Shown: positions 27,673 through 36,398 of the stretch, piece by piece
How the letters are laid out: every line of letters starts with the position of its first letter
How positions within the stretch are numbered: the first letter of the stretch is position 1
NCBI RefSeq assembly: GCF_015477605.1
Contig: NZ_JADLQX010000005.1
Span: 186,001-250,000 of the forward strand
Source of the DNA: Nocardia amamiensis
Lineage (GTDB): Bacteria; Actinomycetota; Actinomycetes; Mycobacteriales; Mycobacteriaceae
DNA length: 64,000 nt
Reading direction: 5' to 3'
The notes under the pieces: generated by a model
What the model saw: only the letters and a program-made list of their open reading frames with translations
What the model was told of the DNA's origin: nothing
The model's database searches: none
Translations under genes and position numbers: made by a program

Positions 27673-28105
27673 GCCGCACTGGTCGACGGGGCGCCGCCGA
27701 CCTCCACACCGCCTCCGTACCGGCGATGTTCCCGCCAACTCAACTGGTCACGCAGCCCGGCTGGAGTATCGGATTGCTGCACAACGCTGAGACGCACTGG
27801 TAGACCGAGGACACACTGAACGATATCGACATGTGGGCCCGGAGCAGTGCGCCTTGACCGCGCCGAAACGAGAAATTCGCGGCAGTCGCCCGATGCGACG
27901 GCGGGTCGGCGACAGCATTCGCTCTCGGGTTGCCGAAACCGCATGTCGAATCGAATTACCTTACTGCCCAATCGGTTCCACATTGTGGACAATCTCACAA
28001 GGTTTGCCTTGACGATCGTGCAGTCGCTACCAATAGTGCGTTCGGTTCACACGACACGACGTTCGATTCGTCCACGTCGGGGGGTATCGGGGGTCGGGAG
28101 GGAGA
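27673..28105. other. Gene-free region upstream of the secreted-protein gene
   Basis: No supported gene in about 430 bases. TTGACG at 28009-28014 is a -35 candidate for the gene at 28106. GGGAGGGAG just before the ATG is its ribosome site. Confidence 0.4.
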
Positions 28106-28774
28106 ATGAATTCAATGTTCTATCGCGCTGCAATGCGTATCGGTCGTAAGGCGCTCATCGGTGCGCTGCCGCTGGCCGTGGCGACTACGTTCGCCGGTGC
28201 CGGAACCGCATCGGCCACCAACTACGCCGATCAGCAGGCGCGGTTGGCCCAGGCGATCTCGACGTCGGGCACGTCCGCGGACATCGGCTACCACACCACG
28301 GTCGCGCCGGACCTGCGCAGCGTGTCCGCCACGCTGGATGCAGGCACGTTCCAGCTCGGCGAGGCCTCGATCAAGGTCGTGAACAAGGCCGGCGCGGCGG
28401 TCACCGAGGTTCCGCGCACGCTGGCCACGCCGTCCGGTGCCACCATCGCCCTGGATGCCAAGGTGTCCGAAGACGGCCGCACGCTGTCGGTGACGACACC
28501 TGAGGTCTCGGCGGCGACGGGGGCGGAGCTGAAGGACATCGCGACCAATCCGGGGGCGCAGTACCCGGATCCGGTCATGAACGGTGCGGCCGCGGGCGCG
28601 GGCGTCGGTGCGGTCGTCGCGCTCATCACCTGCATTCCGACCGTGGCGGCCTTCGTCGTCGGTTACGTGCTGTGCGCCGCGGTCGGCGTGGTGACCACCG
28701 CCATCCTGGGTGCCGTGGTCGGCGCGGTCGTGGGTACGGTCGCGCCCGATGTCATTCCGCAGGTGCTGCCCTGA
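28106..28774 (+). CDS. Secreted or membrane-anchored hypothetical protein
   Basis: 222 residues with a signal peptide (basic start, hydrophobic ALPLAVATTFAGAG, cleavage near ASA-TNY, about residue 37). Residues 40-150 are a beta-rich soluble domain (repeated VSATLDAGTF, LDAKVSEDGRTL elements). Residues about 160-215 are two Gly/Ala/Val-rich hydrophobic helices (AAGAGVGAVVALI, VVTTAILGAVVGAVVGTV). The architecture is familiar from Nocardia secreted proteins, but I cannot name a function. A strong terminator follows. It lies between the intact fic gene and the fic remnant. Confidence 0.75.
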   Translation: MNSMFYRAAMRIGRKALIGALPLAVATTFAGAGTASATNYADQQARLAQAISTSGTSADIGYHTTVAPDLRSVSATLDAGTFQLGEASIKVVNKAGAAVTEVPRTLATPSGATIALDAKVSEDGRTLSVTTPEVSAATGAELKDIATNPGAQYPDPVMNGAAAGAGVGAVVALITCIPTVAAFVVGYVLCAAVGVVTTAILGAVVGAVVGTVAPDVIPQVLP

Positions 28775-28807
28775 CAATCAGCGCTTGACCTGCTGAGCTG
28801 AAGTCGC

Positions 28808-28848
28808 GAAAGGCGCTGCGGCGGAAACCATCCGCCGCAGCGCCTTTC
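28808..28848. terminator. Strong bidirectional terminator
   Basis: A perfect 18-bp stem (GAAAGGCGCTGCGGCGGA and complement) with a 5-base loop, followed by TT. It serves the secreted-protein gene and perhaps the convergent carboxylase gene. Confidence 0.9.
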
Positions 28849-28924
28849 TTCAGGTCGTCCGCGATTCGATACTCGGCGCAGGCTCGATGGTCACACCGTC
28901 GCCGCGCGGGAGTCGACGGGAAGA

Positions 28925-30550
28925 TCACATCGGGTACACCGGGTGCTTGCGCGGGTTGAACTCCGGCTTGACCGGCGGCTTGTCCCGCAACAGGCGCAGC
29001 GCGTTCCGGATCTCCAGACGGGTGCGCGCCGGTTCGATGACCGCGTCGATGTAGCCGCGTTCGGCGGCGATCCACGGGGTGGCGATGGTCTCGTTGTACT
29101 GGTTGATCATGAATTCGCGCGCCGCTGCCCGATGCTCCTCCGGCACCGCCGCCAATTGCCGCTTGCCGATGAGGTCGACCGCGCTGTCGGCGCCGATCAC
29201 CGCGATCCGGGCCGTCGGCCAGGCGAAACTGATATCGGCGCCCACCTGTCGGGCCGCCATCATGCCGTAGGCGCCACCGTAGGACTTGCGCACGACCAGG
29301 TTGATGATCGGGACCGTCGCCTCGATGATCGCGCGCGGGACCCGCCCGCCGCGGATGATCACACCGTTGGCTTCCTGCTCGAGGCCCGGCAGCACGCCCG
29401 GGGTGTCCGCGACGAACACCAGCGGGATATTGAACGCGTCGCACAGCCGGATGAAGTAGGTCGACTTGTCCGAGCAGGCGGCGTCGATGGAACCACCCAG
29501 CACCAACGGCTGGTTGGCGATCACACCGACCGGATAGCCGTCGACCCTGGCGAACCCGGTGATCAGATTCGGGGCGAACGCGGCGCGGATTTCGTGGAAT
29601 TCACCGTCGTCGAAGATCCGCAGCAGGATCTCATGCATGTCGTAACCGGCGCGATCGGAATCCGGGATGATCGTGTCGAGCTCCCGATCGGCAGCAGTGA
29701 TCTCCGGCTCCAGGCCGGGGTTCACAATCGGCGGCTGCTCGAGGCAGCTCGTCGGCATATAGCTCAGGTAGTTGCGCGCCCACTCGTAGGCTTCCTGCTC
29801 GGTGTCGGCCACGTGATGCAGGGTGCCGCGTTCGGCCTGTACCTTGGCGCCACCGAGCTCCTCGGCGGTGACGTCCTCACCGTTGACGGCTTTGATCACC
29901 TCCGGCCCGGTGACGAACATGTAGGAATCCTTGGTGCCGATGAGCACGTCGGTGTTGATCGGCCCGTACACCGAACCCGCTGCGCACTTGCCGAGAATGA
30001 TCGACACCTGTGGCACATACCCGGACAGTTTCTCCAACACCCGGGAAATATCACCGAACGAAGCGATCGAACCCACGGCGTCCTGGATACGCGCACCGCC
30101 GGAATCATTGATCGTCACCACCGGGCATGCGTTGTCGAACGCGAGTTGCAGTGCCCGCATGAACTTGCGGGCGGACGTGATACCGACCGACCCGCCGTAC
30201 ACGGTCTGATCGTGGGCGATCACCACCACCGGACGGCCCCCGATCAGACCGCGACCGGTGACCAGCCCGTCACCGTAGAGAGCATCCGGTCGGCCGGGCT
30301 CACGAGCCAACGCACCGGTCTCGATGAACGTCCCGCGGTCGAGCAGCATGTCCACACGCTGGCGAACGCTCGGAACGCCCTTCTTCTCCCGCTTGGCGAC
30401 ACCGGCCTCACCCGCCGGTTCCGCGGCGATCGTCAGGATCTTGACCAGTTCATCAAGCTTCGCCTCGGTACCTGTCACGCTCGCCGCCACCTTCCGAACC
30501 AACTGTTGTGCCCCCGCGACGTTAAGCGGTATCGACACAGAACGCGTCAT
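28925..30550 (-). CDS. Acyl-CoA carboxylase beta subunit (carboxyltransferase)
   Basis: About 541 residues from ATG 30550; GTG 30592 with GAGG upstream is an alternative start. The two crotonase-like halves of the DtsR/AccD family are present: the N-half has HDQTVYGGSVG and the oxyanion region NDSGGARIQDAVGS, the C-half has VADTPGVLPG and KSYGGAYGMM. It transfers the carboxyl group from biotin to acetyl- or propionyl-CoA to supply malonyl- or methylmalonyl-CoA for fatty, mycolic or polyketide synthesis. No alpha (biotin) subunit or epsilon gene is adjacent. It lies inside the block inserted in the spc operon. Confidence 0.93.
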   Translation of the reverse strand: MTRSVSIPLNVAGAQQLVRKVAASVTGTEAKLDELVKILTIAAEPAGEAGVAKREKKGVPSVRQRVDMLLDRGTFIETGALAREPGRPDALYGDGLVTGRGLIGGRPVVVIAHDQTVYGGSVGITSARKFMRALQLAFDNACPVVTINDSGGARIQDAVGSIASFGDISRVLEKLSGYVPQVSIILGKCAAGSVYGPINTDVLIGTKDSYMFVTGPEVIKAVNGEDVTAEELGGAKVQAERGTLHHVADTEQEAYEWARNYLSYMPTSCLEQPPIVNPGLEPEITAADRELDTIIPDSDRAGYDMHEILLRIFDDGEFHEIRAAFAPNLITGFARVDGYPVGVIANQPLVLGGSIDAACSDKSTYFIRLCDAFNIPLVFVADTPGVLPGLEQEANGVIIRGGRVPRAIIEATVPIINLVVRKSYGGAYGMMAARQVGADISFAWPTARIAVIGADSAVDLIGKRQLAAVPEEHRAAAREFMINQYNETIATPWIAAERGYIDAVIEPARTRLEIRNALRLLRDKPPVKPEFNPRKHPVYPM

Positions 30551-30629
30551 TGAACTGGATATCCGGGACAAATCACAGCCGAGGCCGGCCACACATCACA
30601 TCCTCGACAGTCCGAACACAGTCGGAGGA

Positions 30630-30713
30630 AGGACTGGCAATACGCCGTCCCAGTGCGGTGAACGCGGTGATCGCTTCGGGCGAGTCGAGAGCCCGGTTGC
30701 GGCGGCCGACGGT
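30630..30713 (-). pseudogene. Remnant of the 3' end of a fic gene
   Basis: 28 codons read TVGRRNRALDSPEAITAF followed by TALGRRIASP, matching the C-terminal end of the Fic protein encoded at 26239-27525 (TVGRRNRAFESPEAIAAF) with few changes. Nothing of the rest of the gene is present. It starts 15 bases beyond the rpsZ terminator, so a fic gene once followed rpsZ directly and lost all but its tail. Confidence 0.85.
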
Positions 30714-30727
30714 CCTCTATAGAAGCC

Positions 30728-30760
30728 GAGGGCACGGACTCGGTGTGAGTCCGTGCCCTC
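30728..30760 (-). terminator. Terminator of the rplN-rpsZ unit
   Basis: A perfect 14-bp stem (GAGGGCACGGACTC and complement) with a 5-base loop, about 40 bases after the rpsZ stop. It confirms that transcription ends here rather than running on to rpsH. Confidence 0.88.
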
Positions 30761-30800
30761 GGTGTCTTGTTATCCGGGTGCGCTCACGAAGAGCGCGAGC

Positions 30801-30986
30801 TCACCAGGAGCTCTTGTGCACGCCCGGCAGCTCGCCCCGGTGCGCCATTTCGCGCAGGCACACGCGGCAGAGGCCGAACTTGCGGTAGACCGCGTGCGGG
30901 CGGCCGCACCGCTGGCAGCGGGTGTAGGCGCGGACCGCGAACTTCGGCTTCGCGTTGGCTTTGTTGACCAGTGCTTTCTTTGCCAT
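30801..30986 (-). CDS. rpsZ: 30S ribosomal protein S14 type Z
   Basis: 61 residues from ATG 30986. Two CxxC pairs (CQRCGRPH and CRVCLRE) make it the zinc-binding short form, which is the essential type in actinobacteria. It follows rplE by four bases. In other genomes rpsH comes next; here a terminator and 12 kb of other genes intervene. Longer in-frame readings overlap rplE and are rejected. Confidence 0.97.
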   Translation of the reverse strand: MAKKALVNKANAKPKFAVRAYTRCQRCGRPHAVYRKFGLCRVCLREMAHRGELPGVHKSSW

Positions 30987-30990
30987 GTGG

Positions 30991-31554
30991 TCAGTTCTCC
31001 TTGAACGGGAAGCCGAGGTGCTTGAGCAGGGCACGGCCTTCTTCGTTGTTGGTCGCGGTGGTCACCACGGTGATGTCCATACCACGCGGGCGGTCGATCT
31101 TGTCCACGTCGATCTCGTGGAACATCGACTGCTCGCTCAGGCCGAACGTGTAGTTGCCGTTGCCGTCGAACTGCTTCGGCGACAGGCCGCGGAAGTCGCG
31201 GATACGCGGCAGCGCGATGGACACCAGGCGGTCGAGGAACTCCCACATCCGGTCGCCGCGCAGGGTGACCTTGGCACCGATCGGCATGCCCTCACGCAGC
31301 TTGAACTGCGCGATGGACTTGGTCGCCTTGCGGATCTGCGGCTTCTGGCCGGTGATCAGGGCCAGGTCCTCGACGGCGCCGTTGATCAGCTTGGCGTCGC
31401 GGGCGGCGTCACCGACACCCATGTTGACGACGACCTTCACCACGCCCGGGATCTGCATCACGTTGGCGTAGTTGAACTCGTTGTTCAGCGCGTCCTTGAT
31501 TTCCTCGCGGTAGCGCTGCTTCAGCCGGGGCTGCACTTTTTCGGTCGTGGTCAT
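30991..31554 (-). CDS. rplE: 50S ribosomal protein L5
   Basis: 187 residues, starting [19 protein letters not shown] and containing the L5 signature [15 protein letters not shown] and the C-terminal [20 protein letters not shown]. It binds 5S rRNA and P-site tRNA. It begins one base after the rplX stop. Confidence 0.97.
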   Translation of the reverse strand: MTTTEKVQPRLKQRYREEIKDALNNEFNYANVMQIPGVVKVVVNMGVGDAARDAKLINGAVEDLALITGQKPQIRKATKSIAQFKLREGMPIGAKVTLRGDRMWEFLDRLVSIALPRIRDFRGLSPKQFDGNGNYTFGLSEQSMFHEIDVDKIDRPRGMDITVVTTATNNEEGRALLKHLGFPFKEN

Positions 31555-31555
31555 G

Positions 31556-31873
31556 TCAGATGTCCTTCCCGTTCTTCCGGGAGATCCGGACCCGCTTGCC
31601 GCTCTCGTCGTCGGTCCGATAGCCGACCCGGGTCGGCTTGCCGTCGGAGTCGACGACCATCACGTTGGACACGTGGATCGGAGCTTCCTGGGTCACGATC
31701 CCGCCCGAGGAGGCGCCGCGCTGGGTGGCGGAGTTCGCGACGTGCTTCTTGATCCGGTTCACGCCCTCGACGAGAACCCGGTTCTCCTTCGGGTAGGCCT
31801 GGATGACCTTGCCCTTGGCACCCTTGTCCTTGCCCGAGATGACGAGCACGGTGTCGCCCTTGTGCACCTTCAT
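31556..31873 (-). CDS. rplX: 50S ribosomal protein L24
   Basis: 105 residues. The KOW motif [21 protein letters not shown] is at the N-terminus, followed by [16 protein letters not shown]. It starts one base after the rplN stop. It is an assembly initiator of the large subunit. Confidence 0.97.
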   Translation of the reverse strand: MKVHKGDTVLVISGKDKGAKGKVIQAYPKENRVLVEGVNRIKKHVANSATQRGASSGGIVTQEAPIHVSNVMVVDSDGKPTRVGYRTDDESGKRVRISRKNGKDI

Positions 31874-31874
31874 G

Positions 31875-32243
31875 TCAGAGCACCTCCGGGGCCAGCGAAA
31901 CGATCTTCATGAACTTCTTGTCGCGCAGCTCGCGGCCGACCGGGCCGAAGATGCGGGTGCCACGCGGGTCGTTGTCCGCCTTGATGAGCACGGCCGCGTT
32001 CTCGTCGAAACGGATGTAGGAACCGTCCGGACGGCGGCGCTCCTTGGTGGTGCGCACGACGACGGCCTTGACGACGTCACCCCGCTTCACGTTGCCGCCC
32101 GGGATGGCGTCCTTCACGGTAGCGACGATGACATCGCCGATACCGGCATAGCGACGCGACGAACCGCCGAGAACGCGGATGCAGAGGATCTCCTTCGCAC
32201 CCGTGTTGTCGGCGACGCGCAGTCGCGACTCCTGCTGAATCAC
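31875..32243 (-). CDS. rplN: 50S ribosomal protein L14
   Basis: 122 residues from GTG 32243, which has AAGGAGG ten bases upstream; this gives the standard start [18 protein letters not shown]. The signature [21 protein letters not shown] follows in the N-terminal half. It is the first gene of the shortened spc unit. Confidence 0.97.
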   Translation of the reverse strand: MIQQESRLRVADNTGAKEILCIRVLGGSSRRYAGIGDVIVATVKDAIPGGNVKRGDVVKAVVVRTTKERRRPDGSYIRFDENAAVLIKADNDPRGTRIFGPVGRELRDKKFMKIVSLAPEVL

Positions 32244-32417
32244 TTCAGCGTCCTCCTTGACCTGGACGTTTAGCACGCCGGATTGCCGACCCGACGGGCA
32301 TGGTCGGTTGCCCTCCGGACGCGCGCCTGCCAGCGGTTCTTCCTCGATCTGAGCGATAACGCGGAACCAACCACTGGGGGTTCACTGCCGGATTGCGGGC
32401 ATAGCTCCCGCAGGCAA

Positions 32418-32455
32418 CCGGTCTAGTGTATGGGAATCCGCAGGTCGTTCCCAAA
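32418..32455 (-). promoter_or_regulatory. Probable promoter of the rplN-rpsZ unit
   Basis: Minus-strand TACACT (32430-32425) with TTGGGA about 18 bases upstream. The following bases (AGACCGGTTGCCTG) nearly repeat those after the rpsH promoter at 19036. A leader of about 175 bases precedes the rplN start. The same gap must also hold the divergent promoter of the peptidase gene at 32595. Confidence 0.6.
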
Positions 32456-32594
32456 TCGGGCGGTCACCGAAGCGCGGGCGTCCGCACCAGGGCCGCGTTT
32501 CCGGGCTCGACCGGCCCCACGCCGGTAGCCTCGGTGTCCTGCAAGGCTGCCTTACGTACATCTGCGGCAACGCCGCGTCGGGGAGAGGACTCTC

Positions 32595-34643
32595 GTGACA
32601 TCAACCGGTCGTCCAGGCAAGCTGGACCGTCGTGCGTTCCTGATCGCGCTCGGAGCGGTCCCGGCCGCCGCCGCGCTGGTCGCCTGCTCGAACGAAGCCG
32701 AACCGGCGAGCCGGACGCTCACCGGTGTCGACATGACCGGGGCGGACGAGACGATCCGGCCGCAGGACGACCTGTACCGGCACGTCAACGGGCAGTGGTT
32801 GCGGGAGTACCAGCTGCCGCCGGACAAAGTCTCCTTCGGCTCGACGAGCGAGGCCGCCGAGCGCACCCAGCAGCAGTTGCGGGAGATCATCGAGAGCATC
32901 CAGGACCCGGAACCCGGCTCGGAAGCCCAGCAGATCAAGGACCTGTACGACGCGCGCCTGGACTGGGACGAGATCGAAAAGCTCGGCATGACTCCGCTCG
33001 GGGGGCTGTTCGCCAAGATCGATGGCGCCGCGACCAAGGCGGACCTGGCGAAGGTGATGGCCGAGCTGCCGATCGGCGGGCTGATCGGCCTGGGCATCGG
33101 CGTCGACCGGAAGAACTCCGACGCCTACATTCCTTCGGTCGGCCAGTCCGGCCTCGGACTCGGTGAGCAGTACTACCGGAAGCCCGAGTACGCCGAGGTG
33201 CTCGCGCAATATCGGGTCTTCCTCGAGCGCATCGCGGCGGGCGCCGGGTTCGCCGACCCGGCTGGTATCGCTCAGCGGGTGTTCGACCTGGAGAAGCGCA
33301 TCGCGCCCGCGCACTGGGACAACGTGCGCAACCGCGACACCGACGCGACGTACAACTTGTACAGCTGGGCCGACATGACCGCACTCGCGCCGGGATTCCA
33401 CTGGGACCCATGGCTTGCGGGGAACACCGACCGCCCGCGCGAACTGTTCGCGAAGATGGTGGTCAACCAGCCGTCCTACCTGACGGCGGCGGGTCAGCTG
33501 TGGACCGAGGTCGACATCGCCACCTGGCGGGACTATCTCAAGCTGTACGTGCTGCGAGAATTCGCGCCATACCTGCCCAAGGCCGTCAACGACGCGAATT
33601 TCGATTTCCGGGGCAGGGTGCTCAACGGTCAGGACGAGCGCCCGGAACGCTGGAAGTACGGGGTCGGCATCGTCGACGAACGGCTCGGCGAACAGCTCGG
33701 AAAACTGTATGTGGACAAGCACTTTCCGCCGGACGCCAAAGAGCGCGCCAAGGAGATGCTCGCCGACGTCATCGCGGCCTACCGGGAGAACTTCACCAAC
33801 TCCACCTGGATGTCGCCCGCGACCAGGGCGGCTTCGCTGGCGAAACTGGACAAGATCGATCCCAAGATCGGCTACCCGGACAAGTGGGTCGACTACTCCA
33901 AGCTGAAGGTCACCAGGGGCAAGCTGATCGAATCTTTGCTCGCCATCAATGAATTCGAGGTCAAGCGTGCCTTCGCACGCCTGGGCACCCCGGTCGACAA
34001 GACCGAATGGGGAATGTCGCCGCAGACGGTGAACGCCTACTACTCGGCGACCTCCAACCAGATCGTCTTCCCGGCCGCCTACCTCCAGCCACCGTTCTTC
34101 GACAAGGACGCGCTGCCCGCGGTCAATTTCGGCGCGGTCGGGTCGACCATCGGTCACGAAATCGGCCACGGCTTCGACGACCAGGGCTCCAAGTACGACG
34201 GCGACGGCAACCGCCGCGACTGGTGGACTCCCGAGGACCGCGCCGCGTTCGACGCAAAAGCCAAACAGCTGGTCGGGCAGTACAACGTGCTGGTCCCGGA
34301 GGGCCTCGAGCCGAACCAGCACGTCAACGGCGAACTCACCGTCGGGGAGAACCTCGCCGACGTCCGCGGACTGCAGATCACGCTGGCTGCCTTCCGCATC
34401 GCCGAGAAACGCCGCGGAATCGACAACCCCGACTACCGCACCATGTTCCTGTCCTGGGCCCGCAGCTGGCGGGAAAAGCAGACGCCGGAACTCACCGTCC
34501 GCTTACTCGCCGGCGACACCCACTCCCCCGCCGAATTCCGCTGCAACCAGGTCGTGCGCAACCTGGAGGAGTTCTACAAGACCTTCGAAGTGAAGGAAGG
34601 CGACAAACTCTTCCTGCCCGCCGATCAGCGCGTCACTTTCTAA
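32595..34643 (+). CDS. M13-family zinc metallopeptidase, Tat lipoprotein
   Basis: 682 residues from GTG 32595. A signal with DRRAFLIALGAVPAAAALVAC (Arg pair then lipobox LVAC) anchors it to the outside of the membrane. The zinc site is GHEIGHGFDDQG (about 517-528) with the third ligand Glu in ENLADVRGL, and NAYYS upstream binds substrate. These are neprilysin/Zmp1 hallmarks, and the length is normal. It cleaves small peptides outside the cell; M. tuberculosis Zmp1 is a virulence factor. GAGAGG lies upstream. Its end overlaps the convergent gene by four bases. Confidence 0.95.
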   Translation: MTSTGRPGKLDRRAFLIALGAVPAAAALVACSNEAEPASRTLTGVDMTGADETIRPQDDLYRHVNGQWLREYQLPPDKVSFGSTSEAAERTQQQLREIIESIQDPEPGSEAQQIKDLYDARLDWDEIEKLGMTPLGGLFAKIDGAATKADLAKVMAELPIGGLIGLGIGVDRKNSDAYIPSVGQSGLGLGEQYYRKPEYAEVLAQYRVFLERIAAGAGFADPAGIAQRVFDLEKRIAPAHWDNVRNRDTDATYNLYSWADMTALAPGFHWDPWLAGNTDRPRELFAKMVVNQPSYLTAAGQLWTEVDIATWRDYLKLYVLREFAPYLPKAVNDANFDFRGRVLNGQDERPERWKYGVGIVDERLGEQLGKLYVDKHFPPDAKERAKEMLADVIAAYRENFTNSTWMSPATRAASLAKLDKIDPKIGYPDKWVDYSKLKVTRGKLIESLLAINEFEVKRAFARLGTPVDKTEWGMSPQTVNAYYSATSNQIVFPAAYLQPPFFDKDALPAVNFGAVGSTIGHEIGHGFDDQGSKYDGDGNRRDWWTPEDRAAFDAKAKQLVGQYNVLVPEGLEPNQHVNGELTVGENLADVRGLQITLAAFRIAEKRRGIDNPDYRTMFLSWARSWREKQTPELTVRLLAGDTHSPAEFRCNQVVRNLEEFYKTFEVKEGDKLFLPADQRVTF

Positions 34644-35575
34644 TCGCCGAGTGGAGTGGAGTGGTGGCTCAGGTGAGCCCGGCAGCCACCATTTCGCTGC
34701 GCTCGATCGATCGCGCTCTGGATGGGCGCAGTGAAGTGGTGCGGGTGGTGGTAGACGTCGGCCGCGGTGGCGTAGTAGATAGTCCAGCCTTCGGTGGTCA
34801 GCCAGTTGTGGCGCGGATTGTCACGCATTGCGGCACCTGGTCCGGAATGCCACTCGGCGCTGTCGTATTCGAGGCCGATCCGCCAAAGCCGCCAGGCGAG
34901 ATCGATGCGGCGGAGTCCATCCGGGGTCCGCACCTCGAGTTGCGGCTCGGGCGGCGGCAGGCCCGCGTCGATGCAGCGCAGCCGGGCGCGCGACTCCATG
35001 GGCGACTCGGCCCGGCCGTCCGCCAGCTCGATCAGCTCGGCAGCCTGTCGACGACCGCGCCGGCCGGTGTGCTTGTTGATTTCGTCGGCGATCGCGCTGC
35101 GCGAGGTCCCGGTGCGCAGCGCGGCATCCAGTGTTGCCAGCGCGTCCATGCGGGTCAGGATGCGGGCTAGGTCCGCGGCGGTTCGAACGGCATTGGTGAC
35201 CGCTGTCGCGTGGACCAACTCCAGCTCCGCGGGATCGACTCGATCGCGATGCACGACGAGCCGGTCGGAGCGTGAGCCTTGGATACCGAGCACATCGGTC
35301 GGCTGGTCCGCGAGAACGGCGAACCCGTGCAGCTCGGCGGCTGTGTTGTAGGCCGCGGCCAGCGAAACCAGCCCCATGGACAAACGTGCGGCTTCGACTC
35401 GAAGTTCGGGTGATGGTGGGGTTATTGCCTCGCGGTACACCCCCCGGAAGACCCGCACCCATTGCCCGCGGTCGATCCGAGCACGTAGCTCCGCGCGCGT
35501 ATATTCGCACAGCACCTGCCGCGCGGTGAACACGCCGAACTGCTTGTCACGCAACTGCTCCAAGCCGGATCGCAT
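34640..35575 (-). CDS. AbiEi-like N-domain plus DUF559/Vsr-like endonuclease-fold protein
   Basis: 311 residues from ATG 35575 (a GTG at 35611 is in frame). Residues 1-80 form the winged helix of AbiEi-type antitoxins (FTARQVLCEYTRAELRARIDRGQWVRVFRGVY in two parts). Residues about 215-295 fit the DUF559/very-short-patch-repair-like fold with acidic positions in ESRARLRC, RRIDLAW and GLEYDS. No AbiEii nucleotidyltransferase toxin is adjacent, so this is the lone type widespread in actinobacteria. Its role is unknown. Confidence 0.8.
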   Translation of the reverse strand: MRSGLEQLRDKQFGVFTARQVLCEYTRAELRARIDRGQWVRVFRGVYREAITPPSPELRVEAARLSMGLVSLAAAYNTAAELHGFAVLADQPTDVLGIQGSRSDRLVVHRDRVDPAELELVHATAVTNAVRTAADLARILTRMDALATLDAALRTGTSRSAIADEINKHTGRRGRRQAAELIELADGRAESPMESRARLRCIDAGLPPPEPQLEVRTPDGLRRIDLAWRLWRIGLEYDSAEWHSGPGAAMRDNPRHNWLTTEGWTIYYATAADVYHHPHHFTAPIQSAIDRAQRNGGCRAHLSHHSTPLGD

Positions 35576-35957
35576 GCATCCAGCCTGCTTCGCCTCCCAC
35601 ACCCCCACCACCGCCCCGCCCGCCCCTGTGCATACTCGGCCGGATGTGGATTGCTCAGCGAGCGTAGTGAAAAGGTGGTGCTGGACGACGCAGGAGCCAC
35701 CATTCGACTCCCGTCACGAAAGCAGGCCGGTGATGAGGGCGCGGAGGCCGGGTTCGTAGGTGTTCTGGGCGGGACGAACCCTCCGACATCATGTCGATCG
35801 GCCTGCGTCACGGCACCCGCCAGGAGCGCGTAGCAGCCGGCTGGCCCGCGCGCACCCGGTTCCCGCACACCGTCTATACGTGGGCGGGAATCGGACCGTG
35901 CAGCGCAACGTCCGATAACCGCCGGACCCGCGATAGGCCGACCGCGAGACTGGCCAC
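35576..35957. other. Intergenic region with a possible tetR remnant
   Basis: No intact gene. On the minus strand, about 35722-35790 reads RPAQNTYEPGLRALITGLLS-stop, which looks like the C-terminal end of a TetR regulator, but a stop lies a few codons before it. If real it is a short relic. The remaining sequence shows nothing I can support. Confidence 0.35.
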
Positions 35958-36398
35958 ATGACGCGGACTACCAGCGACCCGATGACCGTGCTGACCCGAA
36001 TGTACGAGGCCGAGGCGGAATACCTGGCGGCAGGCGGCCCCGGCGCCGCCTCGTTCGACCTGCTCGCCCCGTTCTTCTCCCCTACCGTGGTGCTCTATCA
36101 GGCCGAGAGCCTGCCGTACGGCGGAACCTGGCGCAATCACGACGGCATGGAGCGCTTCTTCCTCGCGATGAGCAACACCTGGGAGAAGTTCGACCTTCTC
36201 GATCAACGATTCCTGGCGACCGGCGACGCCACGGTGGTGCACACCGAAGTGCACGCGCGTGCACGCGCAACAGGCCGGGAACTCTCCTTCGCGATCCTGC
36301 AGACGATCACCTTCGCCGACGGCCGGATCGCCGAGGTGTACCCCTTCTACTGGGATACCGCGGCGATCGCGGCCGCATGTGGAGTGATGGACTCGTAG
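35958..36398 (+). CDS. SnoaL-like / NTF2-fold protein
   Basis: 146 residues with the cone-shaped NTF2 pattern: an N-terminal helix (MTVLTRMYEAEAEYLAAGG), APFFSPTVVLYQAESLPYGG, a HDGMERFFLAM segment and a C-terminal sheet (FAILQTITFADGRIAEVYPFYWD). The family includes polyketide cyclases, isomerases and many of unknown role. It is convergent with, and overlaps by 52 bases, the membrane-protein gene at 36347. Confidence 0.85.
   Translation: MTRTTSDPMTVLTRMYEAEAEYLAAGGPGAASFDLLAPFFSPTVVLYQAESLPYGGTWRNHDGMERFFLAMSNTWEKFDLLDQRFLATGDATVVHTEVHARARATGRELSFAILQTITFADGRIAEVYPFYWDTAAIAAACGVMDS

Noticed and set aside
28943..30553. Plus-strand frame of 536 codons
   Set aside because: Antisense to the acyl-CoA carboxylase beta subunit.
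18854..30800. Prophage or transposon explanation for the 12-kb block
   Set aside because: No integrase, transposase, phage structural gene, tRNA target or terminal inverted repeats were found. The duplicated rpsZ tail points to homologous or illegitimate recombination instead.
32601..34322. Minus-strand frame of 573 codons
   Set aside because: Antisense to the M13 metallopeptidase, whose signal, zinc site and length are all intact.
35422..35868. Minus-strand 148-codon frame near a possible tetR relic
   Set aside because: The frame itself has no regulator features; only a 20-residue stretch in another frame resembles a TetR end.
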